Assembly (NCBI GenBank): GCA_018398765.1
Contig: JAHBMJ010003108.1
Coordinates: 1-57,024, forward strand
Source: Chromera velia
Taxonomy: Eukaryota; Sar; Chromeraceae
Direction of reading: 5' to 3'
DNA: 57,024 nucleotides
Shown here piece by piece: positions 35,535 to 47,600 of this stretch. The first letter of the stretch is position 1. Each line of letters starts with the position of its first letter. The translations under genes were made by a program, and so were the position numbers. The notes below the pieces were generated by a model. It saw nothing but the letters and a program-made list of their open reading frames with translations. It ran no database searches and had not been told where the DNA came from.

Positions 35535-36610
35535 TCATATTTGAACCTTTTCTCAATGAACCTTTTCCCAGCCCAAGACAACAATGGAGATTGACTTGAA
35601 AAGCAGAGAGTTGCATTGCGATAAGCCTTGGAACAATTGGTAGCACCTTAAATTCTGTGAACCTTAAATTTCTACTACGTTGGCAGCGTTGCGTGAGCTT
35701 TTCATATAGAAATTAATTAATATAAATTTACTTAAATTCATTTTATAGTGAATTTAAAAGTTAAATTAAAACCAAATTCATTGGTGAATTTATACTCAAA
35801 ATTCATATATAAATTCACCTAAATTCATCTAAATTCATGGCTTAAATTCATGTAAATTGATCTATCTAAATTCACTTATAAATTTATTTGTAAATCTAGT
35901 TGTAAATCCACTCATTTTTGTAGGGTATATTAAAAGCATACATATTATAAAAATTTAGATAAAAAAACTTAGTGGTGATGATGATTCAGGGTTAAATCCT
36001 AGATCTAGCGACGCGAAATCCCAAGCTACTAACAAGGCTTTGAGGATCGACTAATAACACTTTGATTTTATTATTATTATTATAGTATTTTAAGCTGAAT
36101 AGAAAACTTTCTAGAAAACTTTCCGGTCAACAGAAATCGGTAGCTCATTAATTAACGTTTAAGTAACGTTTAAAAAGATGATTACTCTTTTGTAATAACT
36201 GTAATTATAAAGTCAATGCAGATCTTTTCCAGTTTTTCACTCAGTGGTTTTTTCAGTATGTTTGCAAAGCTAGCTCATAGCTAGCTCTGAATCATTCAAT
36301 CTCATATTATATATTATTAAACGTACCTAGAAACAATTTCCTGTATTATATGAGTTTTACTGCGTTACTATGACAATGCAGTTTACTACAAAGAATTCTT
36401 GAGTTAACAAGTGCTTGCCACAGGAAAATGACGTCCTTCAGTACACTTAGGAGAACAAAGCTAGGACAGAAGACCTCCGCGGGGTCCAGGGTCCTGCAAT
36501 CATATTTAGTGGCCAATGGTTTGAAGATCGCTCACCCACTCACTCACCCACTGACTCATTTACTCACTTACTTACTTACTCACTCTCTCTTCATGCAGAT
36601 TAGTCCCGGT
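35535..36610. other. AT-rich spacer with TAAATTCA repeats
   Basis: From about 35700 to 35900 the motif TAAATTCA/AAATTCAT recurs more than ten times. A (TTA)n run lies near 36070, and a tract of ACTC units at 36538-36590 sits just downstream of the C2H2 gene stop. No gene seen. Confidence 0.4.
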
Positions 36611-37239
36611 TCAGTTCAACGGCTCAGGCGCGACTCCTTTCGATCCAGTGTGGGCTTTGTGTTCTTTCTTGTAATCCTTTCTGAACTGAAGTTTACACTC
36701 GTTGCAGGCTCCCTCAAACTGTGGAGCGTTCTTGCCCTTTATGGGCTGCCGCAAATCTTTCACATGGCTCTGCCTGGCCATAATAAGTTTTAGACCGGGG
36801 CACTTCTTCACTCCGTGAGGACAGGCAAAACTTTTCTCTGGAACTTTAAGGTGAGAAGGCCATTCGAGAGTTTCGGTTGAATCACAGTTTTGTTCGTGCT
36901 CATTTCTATGCCCAGCTTAACTAAATGTTCTTCCGCACTTTGAACATTCGAACGACGTCTGAAAACAAGCACACAAGTCGACACAGTCTTGCTATTTCGA
37001 GCACAGAATGCAAGCTGGTTGTAAAGAAAACTGACCTGACTGTGGCAAATCTCGAAATGTCTGTGCAAGGCCGTCAACTCATGAAAAACTTTTCTGCATT
37101 CGCATTTGTAGCCTGGCAGGGACCATGCTGCCAGTCGTTCCGCAAGAGAACCCTTACAGATGTCAGTCCCGCCCTTTTGATGTTGAAGGCCAAAACACTG
37201 AGGGCACCTCCATTCAAAGGACGAAGGAAGATTACTCAT
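36611..37239 (-). CDS. Small C2H2 zinc-finger protein, 3 exons, ~155 aa (or pseudogene)
   Basis: Exons 37239-37036, 36958-36922, 36837-36611 keep one frame (468 nt). Zinc-binding patterns: CPQC near the start, YKCECRKVFHELTALHRHFE with ICH, then FECSKCGRTF, FACPHGVKKC, and a final finger ACNECKLQFRKDYKKEHKAH followed by TGS. The second intron would be only 84 nt (GTTAAG...TTCCAG). Without it the frame has an in-frame TAA right after GRTFS, so the gene is either spliced there or broken. A possible upstream exon ends at 37379 with a strong donor (GACAAG|GTGAGT) and would join in phase to CFGLQHQKGG via an acceptor at 37198, replacing the ATG at 37239. C2H2 proteins bind DNA or RNA; no specific role can be given. 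Confidence 0.55.
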
Positions 37240-37604
37240 TTAACTGGTGACGTCAGCGACGCTTTGCCTGATTCATTCATGAAGAAAGGAAGAACACTGG
37301 TCAATCGAAGGAATGAACTTACCTCACGCTGTCACCCTTTCAGGAGGAAGAGCTTGCGTATCGCCTAAGCAGACTCACCTTGTCTTTCGTCAATTCAGTT
37401 TGTGGACGGGCCGATATCGAGTTCGTGGAAGGGACGGAAGCTAGAAAGCTGTTTTTGTTCTCAGTTTTGCTCAGGTATCGATCGGGCCTGGACCGGTTCA
37501 GGTATTCGACAGTTTGAGGTCTGCAATGAGGCTGTGCTTCCACTTCATCAGCGTGCAAGATGAAGTTGGAAAGTATCGCCTGATCACTCGAGCAAATCGT
37601 GGCA

Positions 37605-37628
37605 AAGTATATATATATATATATATAG
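37605..37628. repeat. (TA)n microsatellite and GCATGC-rich region
   Basis: About 11 TA units. Downstream, 37750-37885 contains several ATGCATGC palindromes in a GC-rich patch. No function assigned. Confidence 0.7.
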
Positions 37629-38122
37629 ATGTTGCAAATTCCTTAGTGTCTCTCTGGTCCTTTGTCGGGCCAGTATGCATCTTGCCTAGGCATAGGTCCT
37701 GTCCGTCTATTATGGCCAATCTGTTGTAAGCGCAAATTAAGTGTTGCAATGTGCATGCATGCATGCAGTACGCGTGTTGGGCGGTGCCCGCGCGCGGCCT
37801 TCATGCAAATGCTCGCGTGGCTGCATGCGGTCCACGGGGCCGGGGGCCGGGCCGGTGCATGCCGCACTGCATGCATGCATGCATTTTTGTGTGAGATCGA
37901 GTTTGTCTCCCGTGGGCGACTCGAGTTTGTCCCCTTCTCTGGAATCCTCTGAGCTGTGGGCGACTCGAGTATGTCCTCTATTAAGTAGACAATCGTATCG
38001 GTTATTAAGATATCAACAGCATCGTATCGGTTGCTCATGCAGATATGAATAGCATTAATTTAGCAGAGCTAACAGCATAAGACATTCATATTCATAGAAA
38101 TGCATGGAGAATCCGTTTGCAG

Positions 38123-40391
38123 GTACAATTAGAATCCCAATGCCTCGCACTCAAAGAGGTCGGTTGATACTTCAGACAGGTCACAGCGCGATCTTTTGTT
38201 CTCTTTCTTCCTCCGTAAAAACCGTACACCGTCTGCTGCATTATGAAGTAACAGTTTCTTTTGGGCTTCAAAATATCCGAGCCTAGGCTGTTAGAAGAGG
38301 CCATGATGGAGGCCGCTCTTCAAGAGAGCCGGCAAGGCCTCAATGCGTGGCGTTTCGAGGATGAGGCCCGGCTCCAAAATGGTAGGAGCAACTGTGACTG
38401 TAGGATTTCCAGTGGCCCATTCTCCACGTGTCTGATTCAGAAGCGTTCATTGTTACAGCCTGCCAAAGTGTACGTGTGCATATTGCTTGCAGCTCACGGA
38501 GGCATCGATCCTTCAACTTTATTATGCATAACAGCTAGCATCAGCACAAACACGGGGGAGAAAAAGGACCGAGCACACCAGAAGAGGCACAGGAAGGTCA
38601 GCATGCATGCAACAAAACTTGACTGCCGAGTCTCACTCTGCTATGGATACGTCAACAAAGTAGGCAGATAGTAGACGGTGAGAGTTTGCCATGGCTGCCA
38701 CTGCTTCAAGCTCCCTGAGAACACTGGCCTTTGCCTTTAACCTTTCCTGTATTCAATAAAAAGATTGGTCATCCACCCTGCACATGTGCTTTACTGTTGC
38801 AGAGGGACCTTGAGAACGCAAAGAAACGGACAATGGAGAACGGTCAGTCTATTCACATCTCTTCTTATTGGGTCTATCTAAATGTCGCTTTCTCGTTTTT
38901 TTCTTGCCGTTCATCTCATGCAGGAGGGTGCCATGGTTGCCATTGCCTTTTGGGCTGCAATGGTAGAGGTACATGTATCACAGGGTCATCACCACTCACT
39001 GAATTTGTACGCTCTTCGACACTTTTGTCTGCTTAAGGTCTTTCTTTTGTCTATCATCCCTGGAACATCGGGGGGGAGCGTCAGTTGCAGTGTGGAGGCC
39101 ATATATAGGGCATCGGGGGAGGAGCTCATATATAGGGCATCTGCCAGGGAGCGGAAGGAGGGGAAGGGGGTGGAGACCTGTGCCGACCTGCGCTGGCCTG
39201 ACGCTGGAAAGACACGGGTTTCTCTTTTATCTTAATTTTCCGTTTTTATTTTCTTTCTGCCAGTGTTTTTCACCTTCTCCTTGCCATATGGATGCCTTTC
39301 TTTCATTCAGTCTGAGGCCGCATGTCGATCACATTAGAAAGAATTGTGTATCCTCTGCCTGTGCTCATTGTGCTCCTGTGACGCCTTAAGTGAAACTGTC
39401 TAGTTTCCCTGCAGACAGCAATTGATCGATCATTCTTGCACTGTGATGTACGACGTCTTTGAGAGCATTCAACTTGGCAAAACCACAATGAACGAAAAAA
39501 ATGGTAGGCTCCTTCATTCTGACGTGCATGCTGGTGCTTCTCTCCCCCCTGAATTCTTTGTCTGCATGTCCGCTGGCAGTTTTTGAATTCATCATCACCT
39601 ACCCCGGGCCCCCGGCCGGCCGATCCCCCCGGATCGATCATTGATTTTGGCAAACGCCGACCAACATTGAATCTTTCGACCTGTCATGACGATCTCCCGT
39701 GGGAATGGTATTTGAACAGCTGAGCAAGGATTCGCGCAAGTGCTCGTGACGGAGGTTGGTCGAGGTTTTGGTTGGAAGAACTGCATGGGGTTCGTTCGTA
39801 CATGCTCTTTCTCATCAATCGTTTCTTCTTCTGTTCCTTCTCTCATCACGTCAAGTGCTATGCCTATCGCGGGCAACCGTTTCATCATTCCAGCATTGAG
39901 TTTTTGATCTGGTCATGCATACAGTGTTATATGCTTCTTCCATGCCGACTGTGGGAAAACGCAACCTTTTGATACTCCCCTTCTGTGTTCACAAATGTTT
40001 TGCTTCTTTTCGCCTCAGGCTGACGAGGAGACATGCACATGTTTTATTGAATCGCCTTCATTGGCTACTTTCTTGCAGCTGCCGGACGACGATACACTTT
40101 CAAATGAGAGTCTGATTTGTCTTCTTACGGATCACGTGGGAGAGCTCTTATTCTGGTGCTCTGAGGTCGGTGGAATCATATACATTTTCAGCGGTCATTA
40201 GTTCACACTGCGTGAGTGTCTAAGACTCTTATGGTTCCTTTTGGAAGACTGAGTAATCAAGGAGTGACATCGAGAGACATGAATTGAACTATATCTTCAT
40301 TTTCTTCCCTCTGAATCTCGAAAGCACGCCGACATGCCTCTGCGAGTCTCTCTCTCTCTCTCACTCTCTCTCTCTCTCTATGTGTGTATGT

Positions 40392-40434
<43 letters not shown>

Positions 40435-40447
40435 TATGTGTGTATGT

Positions 40448-40485
<38 letters not shown>

Positions 40486-40492
40486 CACTGCA

Positions 40493-40532
<40 letters not shown>

Positions 40533-40717
40533 TGTGTATGTGTACATATGTATTATGTGTGTATATATGGGTACGCTGAATGTAGATTGGCAAGAACGGA
40601 AACAAAAGACTCACCGTCGACTTTGCACAGAGGGAGGGAGCACTTAGGGCCTACGCTCGGTTTGATGGCAAGATGGTTAATAGACACACAATCCGAGTGA
40701 GAATGATCGAAGAGTGA
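38123..40717 (+). CDS. RRM-domain RNA-binding protein, eight small exons
   Basis: Exons 38123-38158, 38255-38381, 38493-38596, 38803-38842, 38924-38968, 39720-39754, 40079-40165 and 40586-40717 are all flanked by splice consensus and chain in one frame (606 nt, 201 aa, TGA). The last three exons together form a clear RRM: first strand FAQVLVTELP, helix NESLICLLTDHVGEL, RNP1-like strand RLTVDFAQREGALRAYARF, then DGKMVNRHTIRVRMIEE to the stop. Upstream exons encode Lys/Arg/Glu-rich helix (EAMMEAALQESRQG, EKKDRAHQKRHRK) and a small Cys/His cluster (GCHGCHCLLGC). The exon 38924-38968 is optional, because its neighbours also join in phase. The true start lies upstream and was not found. The (TC)n(TG)n tract lies in the last intron in the usual orientation. 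Role: RNA binding; no closer family assigned. Confidence 0.65.
40347..40556. repeat. (TC)n(TG)n microsatellite in RRM-gene intron
   Basis: About 210 bases: TC tract, then TG units with regular TA interruptions (TGTGTATG). It lies between the donor at 40166 and the acceptor at 40585. Confidence 0.95.
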
Positions 40718-41601
40718 TGAACGAAGGGTGATTTTATAGTTATATATATACACATATCCGCGCATACCCGAAAGCTCATATCTTTTGCCTTCATTTAGAC
40801 TTATTGATTCATTTCGGACCTTGTCATCCCTACACTGCCAATTCAGTGCCAAAGAGTTATATAGCTAGAGTTATAGGAATGTTATTGAAATTTAAAAAAA
40901 TCTTATGGAAATGTTATAGAAACCTGTATACAATAATCTGATTATGAATCTAATTATGAATTGCATCACTAGCCTAAAAAATGTTATAAACTTATAGACG
41001 CACATTAGTATTGCTAAAAAATGTATATAATAGAAATATTATAGAAATGAAATTGTCTAGAAAATTATTAGAATTTCAATTAGAAATAGAACTAGTAATA
41101 GAAACCTTATATAGAAATTAATGCATGCATGAAAAATATTAGATTAAGTGGGGTTTTAAATTAGCATCCTCTAACTAACTAACTAACTAATTAAATAGAT
41201 CCTAGAATAGATCTTGGATTATAAGAATTCAGCAAAAGATTGAACTAGAGATTGAAAGAGACTTACATATAAACATGGACTGCCAACCATACAAAACCGG
41301 ATTAAATTCCCCGGGAACTTAGTGGAATTTAATGGAATTTACTCTTGAAATTTCGTGGAATTTGGTGAATTTTAGCTAGTGGAATTTACCGCGGAATCTA
41401 CTTGTCCAGATTTCATTAAATTCTACAAACTTTGGAGGCTTATTTCTCGCCATTTAGAGAGAGTTAGGAGCTTGAATTCGCAGTGTTTATACAACTTTAG
41501 TACTATATGACATTTTTTTTAAAAAAATAGTAGCATATTTACTGTACAATGGTGGGGCACAGTATTATGCACTACGACTCGGACAAACACCAGCTGGAAC
41601 G
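40718..41601. other. AT-rich spacer with GGAATTTA repeat remnant
   Basis: No gene. 41285-41430 contains about eight diverged GGAATTTA/GTGGAATTT units and resembles 32165-32250 in the same orientation (each begins near a TACAAAA(T/C)CGG sequence). A (CTAA)n run lies at 41172-41191. Confidence 0.45.
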
Positions 41602-44600
41602 TTAGTTTCTTCCAGGAGCCCCGCGAAGCAAATCTCCAACTGGGGTTGGCCCGTTCCTTGTGAGACCTCCTCCTCTTAAATTGAAACTTTTAGATCCGCT
41701 GCCCTCTGCCCACTCTTCCCTTTCCCTTTCTTTTGAGTTCTTTTCCCGTCTCCCCCCCCTTCCTCCTGCAGGGGGGGGACCCGCGCCCTGCGGTGCAGTC
41801 GTGACCGGATCGACTCTCCTCCACGATTTGGCTGCAATTCGGGCCGGGGGCATGCCCACACTCCCACCATTGCCCTCCCCCGATCCCTCCCCGGATACAG
41901 GTTGCTCACCCACACTGGCAGCCTGCCCCTCTGTTCTCTCCCCACCCCGAGTCATCGACCCCCCCGGACTCTCTCCACTGTCCCATATCAAATGAGCACC
42001 CCCAAGCGCTCCACCCGATGCACGCCGCGCTTGTGCGTCATACTCGGAGCCGATGGAAGCAACAAGTGACTGGATCCTTCCCCCCACCCCGTCAGTCGCA
42101 CGCTGCTGTAGGGTCCGAATGGAACCCAACCCTCCCTGCTGTGATCCTGCAGTCACAGGCGTGGTGCGGTGCGCTGATGGGCCTCCCGCAGCTAAGCGGC
42201 TCGGTCCGGCAGCAGTTGAAGTGCCCCCCAGCTGTGATTGCTGCAGGGAAGAAGACTCTGCGCCACCTGCAGCGGCTCCCTGATTCGAAATCTCTGCCTC
42301 TGCAAGGGAACCTGGCAGCACAACTTCTTCTGCACTCCCTTCTCCCTCTCTGTCTCTCTCTATTTGAGAGAACCCAGACTGCCCTGATGGTCCTTCTCTC
42401 CGCTGTTCGGAGGGAACCTTTGGGATCCGAATAATCGGATTCACCCCCGACCCCCCTCGAGTCACCCCTGCCTTATCCTCACCCACCCCCCCAAGCGAAT
42501 CTGAAGAGAACCCCACGCCGAGACGCGGTTGCGGTCTGCGGGCCTCTCCGCTTGACGATTCACCTCCCTTCGAAGCCTGATGCCTCAATCCTCCCTTATC
42601 TTTCCGTTTGCTTGTCTGCTTTTCGCCCCCAGGGGCACCCTTCCCTTTTCCAAATTCAAACAGGCACGCCACTTTCGCGCTGCTGCCCGACGCCTGGAGA
42701 CGGGAGGCGGCCCAGGACGCAGATGGCCCCCCCGGCCCCGCGGGTGGTCTCCCTGCCCCCCCCTCTAGTACAGATCGCAAAGCGGGCTCATTGACGGGAA
42801 TCGTATCAGAAGGACCCCAGTGGGTTCCTGCGGCTGCAGACATCTGAACTCCTGGGGCTAGGATTGTCCCCAGAGTGCTGGCAAGTTCCTCTGCTTGTTG
42901 CTGCACTAGTGACGCACGCTCACGGAGCTGTGTCGTTCGACTAGGTTGTCTGTTCGTATTGAGAGAGGAGACGGGAGGGGACGCCTCAAAATTGGCCAAC
43001 ATGGAAGCCGCTTCGGCGAGGGCTTTTTGCCACCTAGAGACCCTGTCTGTCACTACAGGAGGGATCCCTTCGGCACTTTGCTTTGCTCCTGCTAACTCTG
43101 ACAGTCTTGCATCTTCTCTAATGAGGGTTTTCAAGGGAGGGGGGGAGGGGGCTCGTTCTCTCTCCCCTCCGGGCATTTGGGACACTGGAGGTCGGCCCTC
43201 GCTGTGATGCAGATGTGTGTACTCAGAGTGGGGGGGTGAGCGTCTTCCTGTCTGTGCGTTGACGTTATGTGATTGCGAGAGGGGATGTCGGTCTTGCCCT
43301 GATTGGTGCTGTCGTTGATGAAGGTTGGGGACAGATCTTGTGTGGTTGTGAGGTTGGGGGTCCTCTCTGACAAGGAATTGAGAAGACTGCAGAGCGTCAG
43401 AACCAAACACGCCAAACGCATGTTTCTTCAGACGAGTCCCAAAGGCTCTGTCCGACTCCATGGAGGCCCTCCTTGCTTCGGGGCCTCCGAGAACAGGGGA
43501 GGCGAGGAAGGCAGCAGAGACACCTAAGTTGTCTGCTCTGTCTCTGTCACCCTCTAATCCTCGTGGTGGAGAGGCCATGCGAGGGTATTCCCCTCTTCTG
43601 TGTGTGGGGGGTGGGGAGATTCTTTCAGGATCGATGTCGGGGAGATCTGCGTGAGAGAAATGGCCCTCGAAGGGCTCCACCCCGCTTCTCACACCGCTCC
43701 TGCTCGGATGGTTTCCATCTCGGGAGGATCTGTGAAGGAGCGGTTGGGAGTACACACGGGAAATGTGGGCGGCTGGGGGGGTGATGTGTGGAACACCCAA
43801 ACCGGGCCTTTCCTCTTGGTAGGGGTACGGGTGGTTCGTCTGACCTCCACTGATGGTGCCTGAGGGGTATTCTAGAGCAGTGTGGTAAGAAGGAAACAAA
43901 GAATTGTCAGCAAATGATACCTGGTGACCTCCAGACACACCGGAAGGCGGCTGTTGTGGATCTCTGCCTCCTGTGAATGATGGCCCTGGTGCACCTGCAG
44001 GTCCACGCGTGTGACCATACAGAGACCCGATGGGGGGGCCGGGGGGGGCTTGTCCATCTCCAGGACCTGCCAATGGTTGGCGGTCCTGAAACTGTCTCCG
44101 TTGATCGTGTGACTCCTGCTCTGTGAACCTGGCTCTTGGACCCTCGGCGGCTCTGTGCCCGGCATCTGTGTCTTCTTCGTTGACAGTCTCTTCGTCCCCT
44201 CTTTCCGTCTCTTCCCCCCCTCCTGTTGCCTGAATTCCTGCCTCTCCTCTTTCTCTCATCCGATCTCCCTCTTCGCCCAATGCCACTGAGAACTCTCCTG
44301 TGAACCCCTCCCCCTCTGAATGTAGAATCAGAGATGTATGAGGGGCCAGTGTTCCCGTCTGTGTGGTGTTCATCTTTCGGTGTGCCCCTGCTGCTGTCGA
44401 CACTCCACCCGACCCTGAGGGGACACGCAGGTAGACTGAGGCTGCAGCCCTCGCAGCATCGATCTCGCTCTTCCCCCCCTCTCCCTCTCCAGCTGAAGGA
44501 GGATACACACCGTCACCAGCCTGATGAGGATGATGCGGGTAAGCCTGTGCACCTCCCCCAAACCCACAGGCTGGCACAACGTCCTGACGTCCCCCAAACC

Positions 44601-47600
44601 CATAACCAGCCCCGGCAGGATCAAACCCACCTGCCGCAGCTTGCCCTTGATAGTAATGAGGGTCGAATGAGCGATGAGAGGGCATATTCGAGGGTCCAGG
44701 TCTCCCGCCTTGTTGCGTGCCGGTGGGGGGCTGCCCATGCAATCCTCTAAACCTGGCAGCACTTGGAGGCTGAGACGCCCCCCCGCTGCTGAATCCTCCT
44801 CCGGGGGATATCTGCAGCGCTGATGCAAGAGCGTTTCGGAACGCCTCATCCTGCTCCCCTGCATTGGCGGGGTGGCCTGCTGAGCCGTGGGGGCTCTCTT
44901 CTCCCTCCCCTCCAGGTTTTGTCCAGCCCTTTGCTGCCCTGTCTTTCGTCAAACTCATCTTCCGTGGTTTCAACTCCACAAGGAGCTCTGTCAGCCTTAC
45001 GACCTGCAAAGAGAGAGAGAGTAGTAAGAGGGAGGTGCGAGAACAAGACGGAACGTTCAGAGCGTCTTGGAGAGAGATCAAGAGATTCATTCTTTCAAAT
45101 GATCCATACGACCTCAGTGCAAGCAGAAAAACAATCGGGACTCCTTGCTGATTCTCCGGGGCTCACCTGTTGTTGCAGGTCGTATCGCTCCTTCTTGAGT
45201 TTCCAGTTTTCGGCGTCCACATTCATCAGAGAGAGTCCTGAAGATTCTGTTTGCGTCTGCACAGCAGAGGAGACGACAAAAGAGGGCCGGGAGGTTGTCA
45301 TGATCCTCCCTCATTCTTCTGAGGATTCAATTTATCTCCCTGTCGGCCAGGCAATCAGAAGTCCAAGCAAAGATTGGTTTCACAAAAACGGAAGTGAACT
45401 GACACCTTCATTTGCAACACTGACAGACAATTCTACAGCGTTTCACACGTGAAGCAGAGAAAGGGCAAAAAACTGTCAAGCGTGTCGAGGGTGAAGTATA
45501 ACAGTAGTGCTCTCTTTCCCTTCTCGACGCACGCACCTTCACAGACTCCTTCGGCTTGTTCAGGATCTGTTGCATCTCTCTGTCGAGTTCGCTGCAAGCA
45601 AGCAGGGATCAATGAATGAATTAAAAACACACTGCATCAAGAATGTCAGGCTCGAGTGCAAATGTGAGGACGGGCAAACCGCAAAGAATGCCTGCGATAA
45701 GTGTGCGCAATTTTGAATGTTCACGGCCACTGAAGGCGCACTCACAAAGTGTGTCCACATGAGGAACGCACGCAAGTACAGAGAGTGGGAATGCAACGGA
45801 GGAAGTCTAAGCAATACGCAGAACGGACCTGACGCGAAGGTTGAGCGCCTCTTCAACAGCCCTGCAAACAGACACAGGTGCATAAACACACGCTCACGCA
45901 GACTGTGGGCAAAATGAGAGGTTCGCATCCCTGTGGACGCATCTTGTGGGCACGCGAAGAGAAAAACGCAGGGTAATAAATACACCCCAGCGTGTTTTCG
46001 AAAGACCCGTCGGTATTTCAACAGCCTTAATGAAATGGGACTGTCGTTTTCCCTTCCTCCCGCTGTAATGAAAAAGATGGAAGTTGTTTTGCCAGTGTAT
46101 GCCTTGAAGTTATTCATTACAGCATTGTTCCACTGACTTGAGTCTGTCGTTCTCTTTGATGATGTCTTCAAAGACGACAATCTCTTCGTCTGGCTCCTCC
46201 TCCTCTGGAGAGGAACCTCTGCGGCCTCCTGAGAAACCCCGAGGGTCAATCGGAGGCTCCCCTCCACTGAAAGTAGAGAACCGCCGGCTGTGGGAAGAGG
46301 ACTTCGACTTCGATTCCCTCACTGTGCCCCCATCCTCTTCTTCTTCCCCTCTCCTACTCTCCTCAACACCTCCACGCTGGCTCCTCTGTCCATCACCATC
46401 GGAACCCCCCCCACCTGCTGACAAACTGCTTTCACCCACAGATATTTCATCCATCGGATCTTCAGGCTCAACACCCTCAAGACCTGCAGAGAGCTGGGAG
46501 GCACGGGAGCGTCTCCTGCTCTGCCTGTCTTCCATATCGTTCGCTGACTGTCTTCGACTTCCTGCCTCTGAGGGCTTACGGGAGTCACTAACGTCTGCTG
46601 ACACTCTCCGGTCGCCACTAGATGAGTGACGACCCATCGCACTCAGACTCCCGTCAGTGCCTTTGCGTCCCGCGGAGCTGCGTCTGCTCCCGGGCAAGTC
46701 GCTAACATCGTCGTTGTCTCCTGTTTCCCTTCGCGTGCCTGGGGAGCTGCTCTGGCTCTGTTTTCTGGATGATTCTCCTGGAGATTTCACGTCCCTTCCA
46801 GGGGAAGGAAGAGGGAGCAGAGACCCACGACGTGAGTTTGAAAGGGAAGCACGCTTAGCGGGACTAGGAGCCAGGGATGATTGCTTTCCTTCGGGGCTGT
46901 TGTCATCTAGTCGGCTTCCAGCTGGAGGACTTTCTGCGTCTCTGTCTGTGTCTCCCCCTCCTGGTTGTTCTCTTTCTCTTCCGAGGGGTGCAGACGATTG
47001 CGGCCGTGTGTGGGGGCCGCTAGTAGACGGGATTGACGATCTACTCGTCCTGCTTCCTCTTTTTCCTGCACTTTCATCTTCCTGTCCGTCCCCTCCACTC
47101 CCTCTTCGATCCTGCTGCTGGTCTTCTGTCCACCCCGACCGCACGGGGTTGATCGAGGGGGGGGGATAGGGGCCGTCCCCTGTAGGCAGATTCCGAAGAA
47201 AGATCTTGGCTTCTCGGAACAGAATGGACACTCTTCGTCCTGCACCTGCAATGCTTTTCTTCCGTCCTCCCGGAGTAGGCCCTCCTGAGGAAGGGGACCC
47301 TCCTGAATGCTCGTGCATTCCTCCAGGCCCTCCACCGGCTGTGGAAGCTGTGGGGGGTCGGAGACTAGAGGGACTCCATGGATCTGAGGCTGGAGGGAGT
47401 TGGTGAGGAGAGACTTCAGACAGACGACGGAGCTTGCGGGCAAGGTTCCCTCTCGGTTTATACGTGAGGGGTTCTTCTCCAGACTCAGTCGGTTCGACTA
47501 CTCGAATACCGCTGCTTTCTGCTATTTGTGCCTCTTGAGTGGGGATTGTTTGCATTCCTTTGGACACTGTCGCGTTGACCTTCCCGTCCTCAATCATCAT

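Noticed and set aside
40257..40614. ORFs of 78-138 codons over the (TC)n(TG)n tract
   Set aside because: Pure microsatellite translation (VCVCVC/THTHTH).
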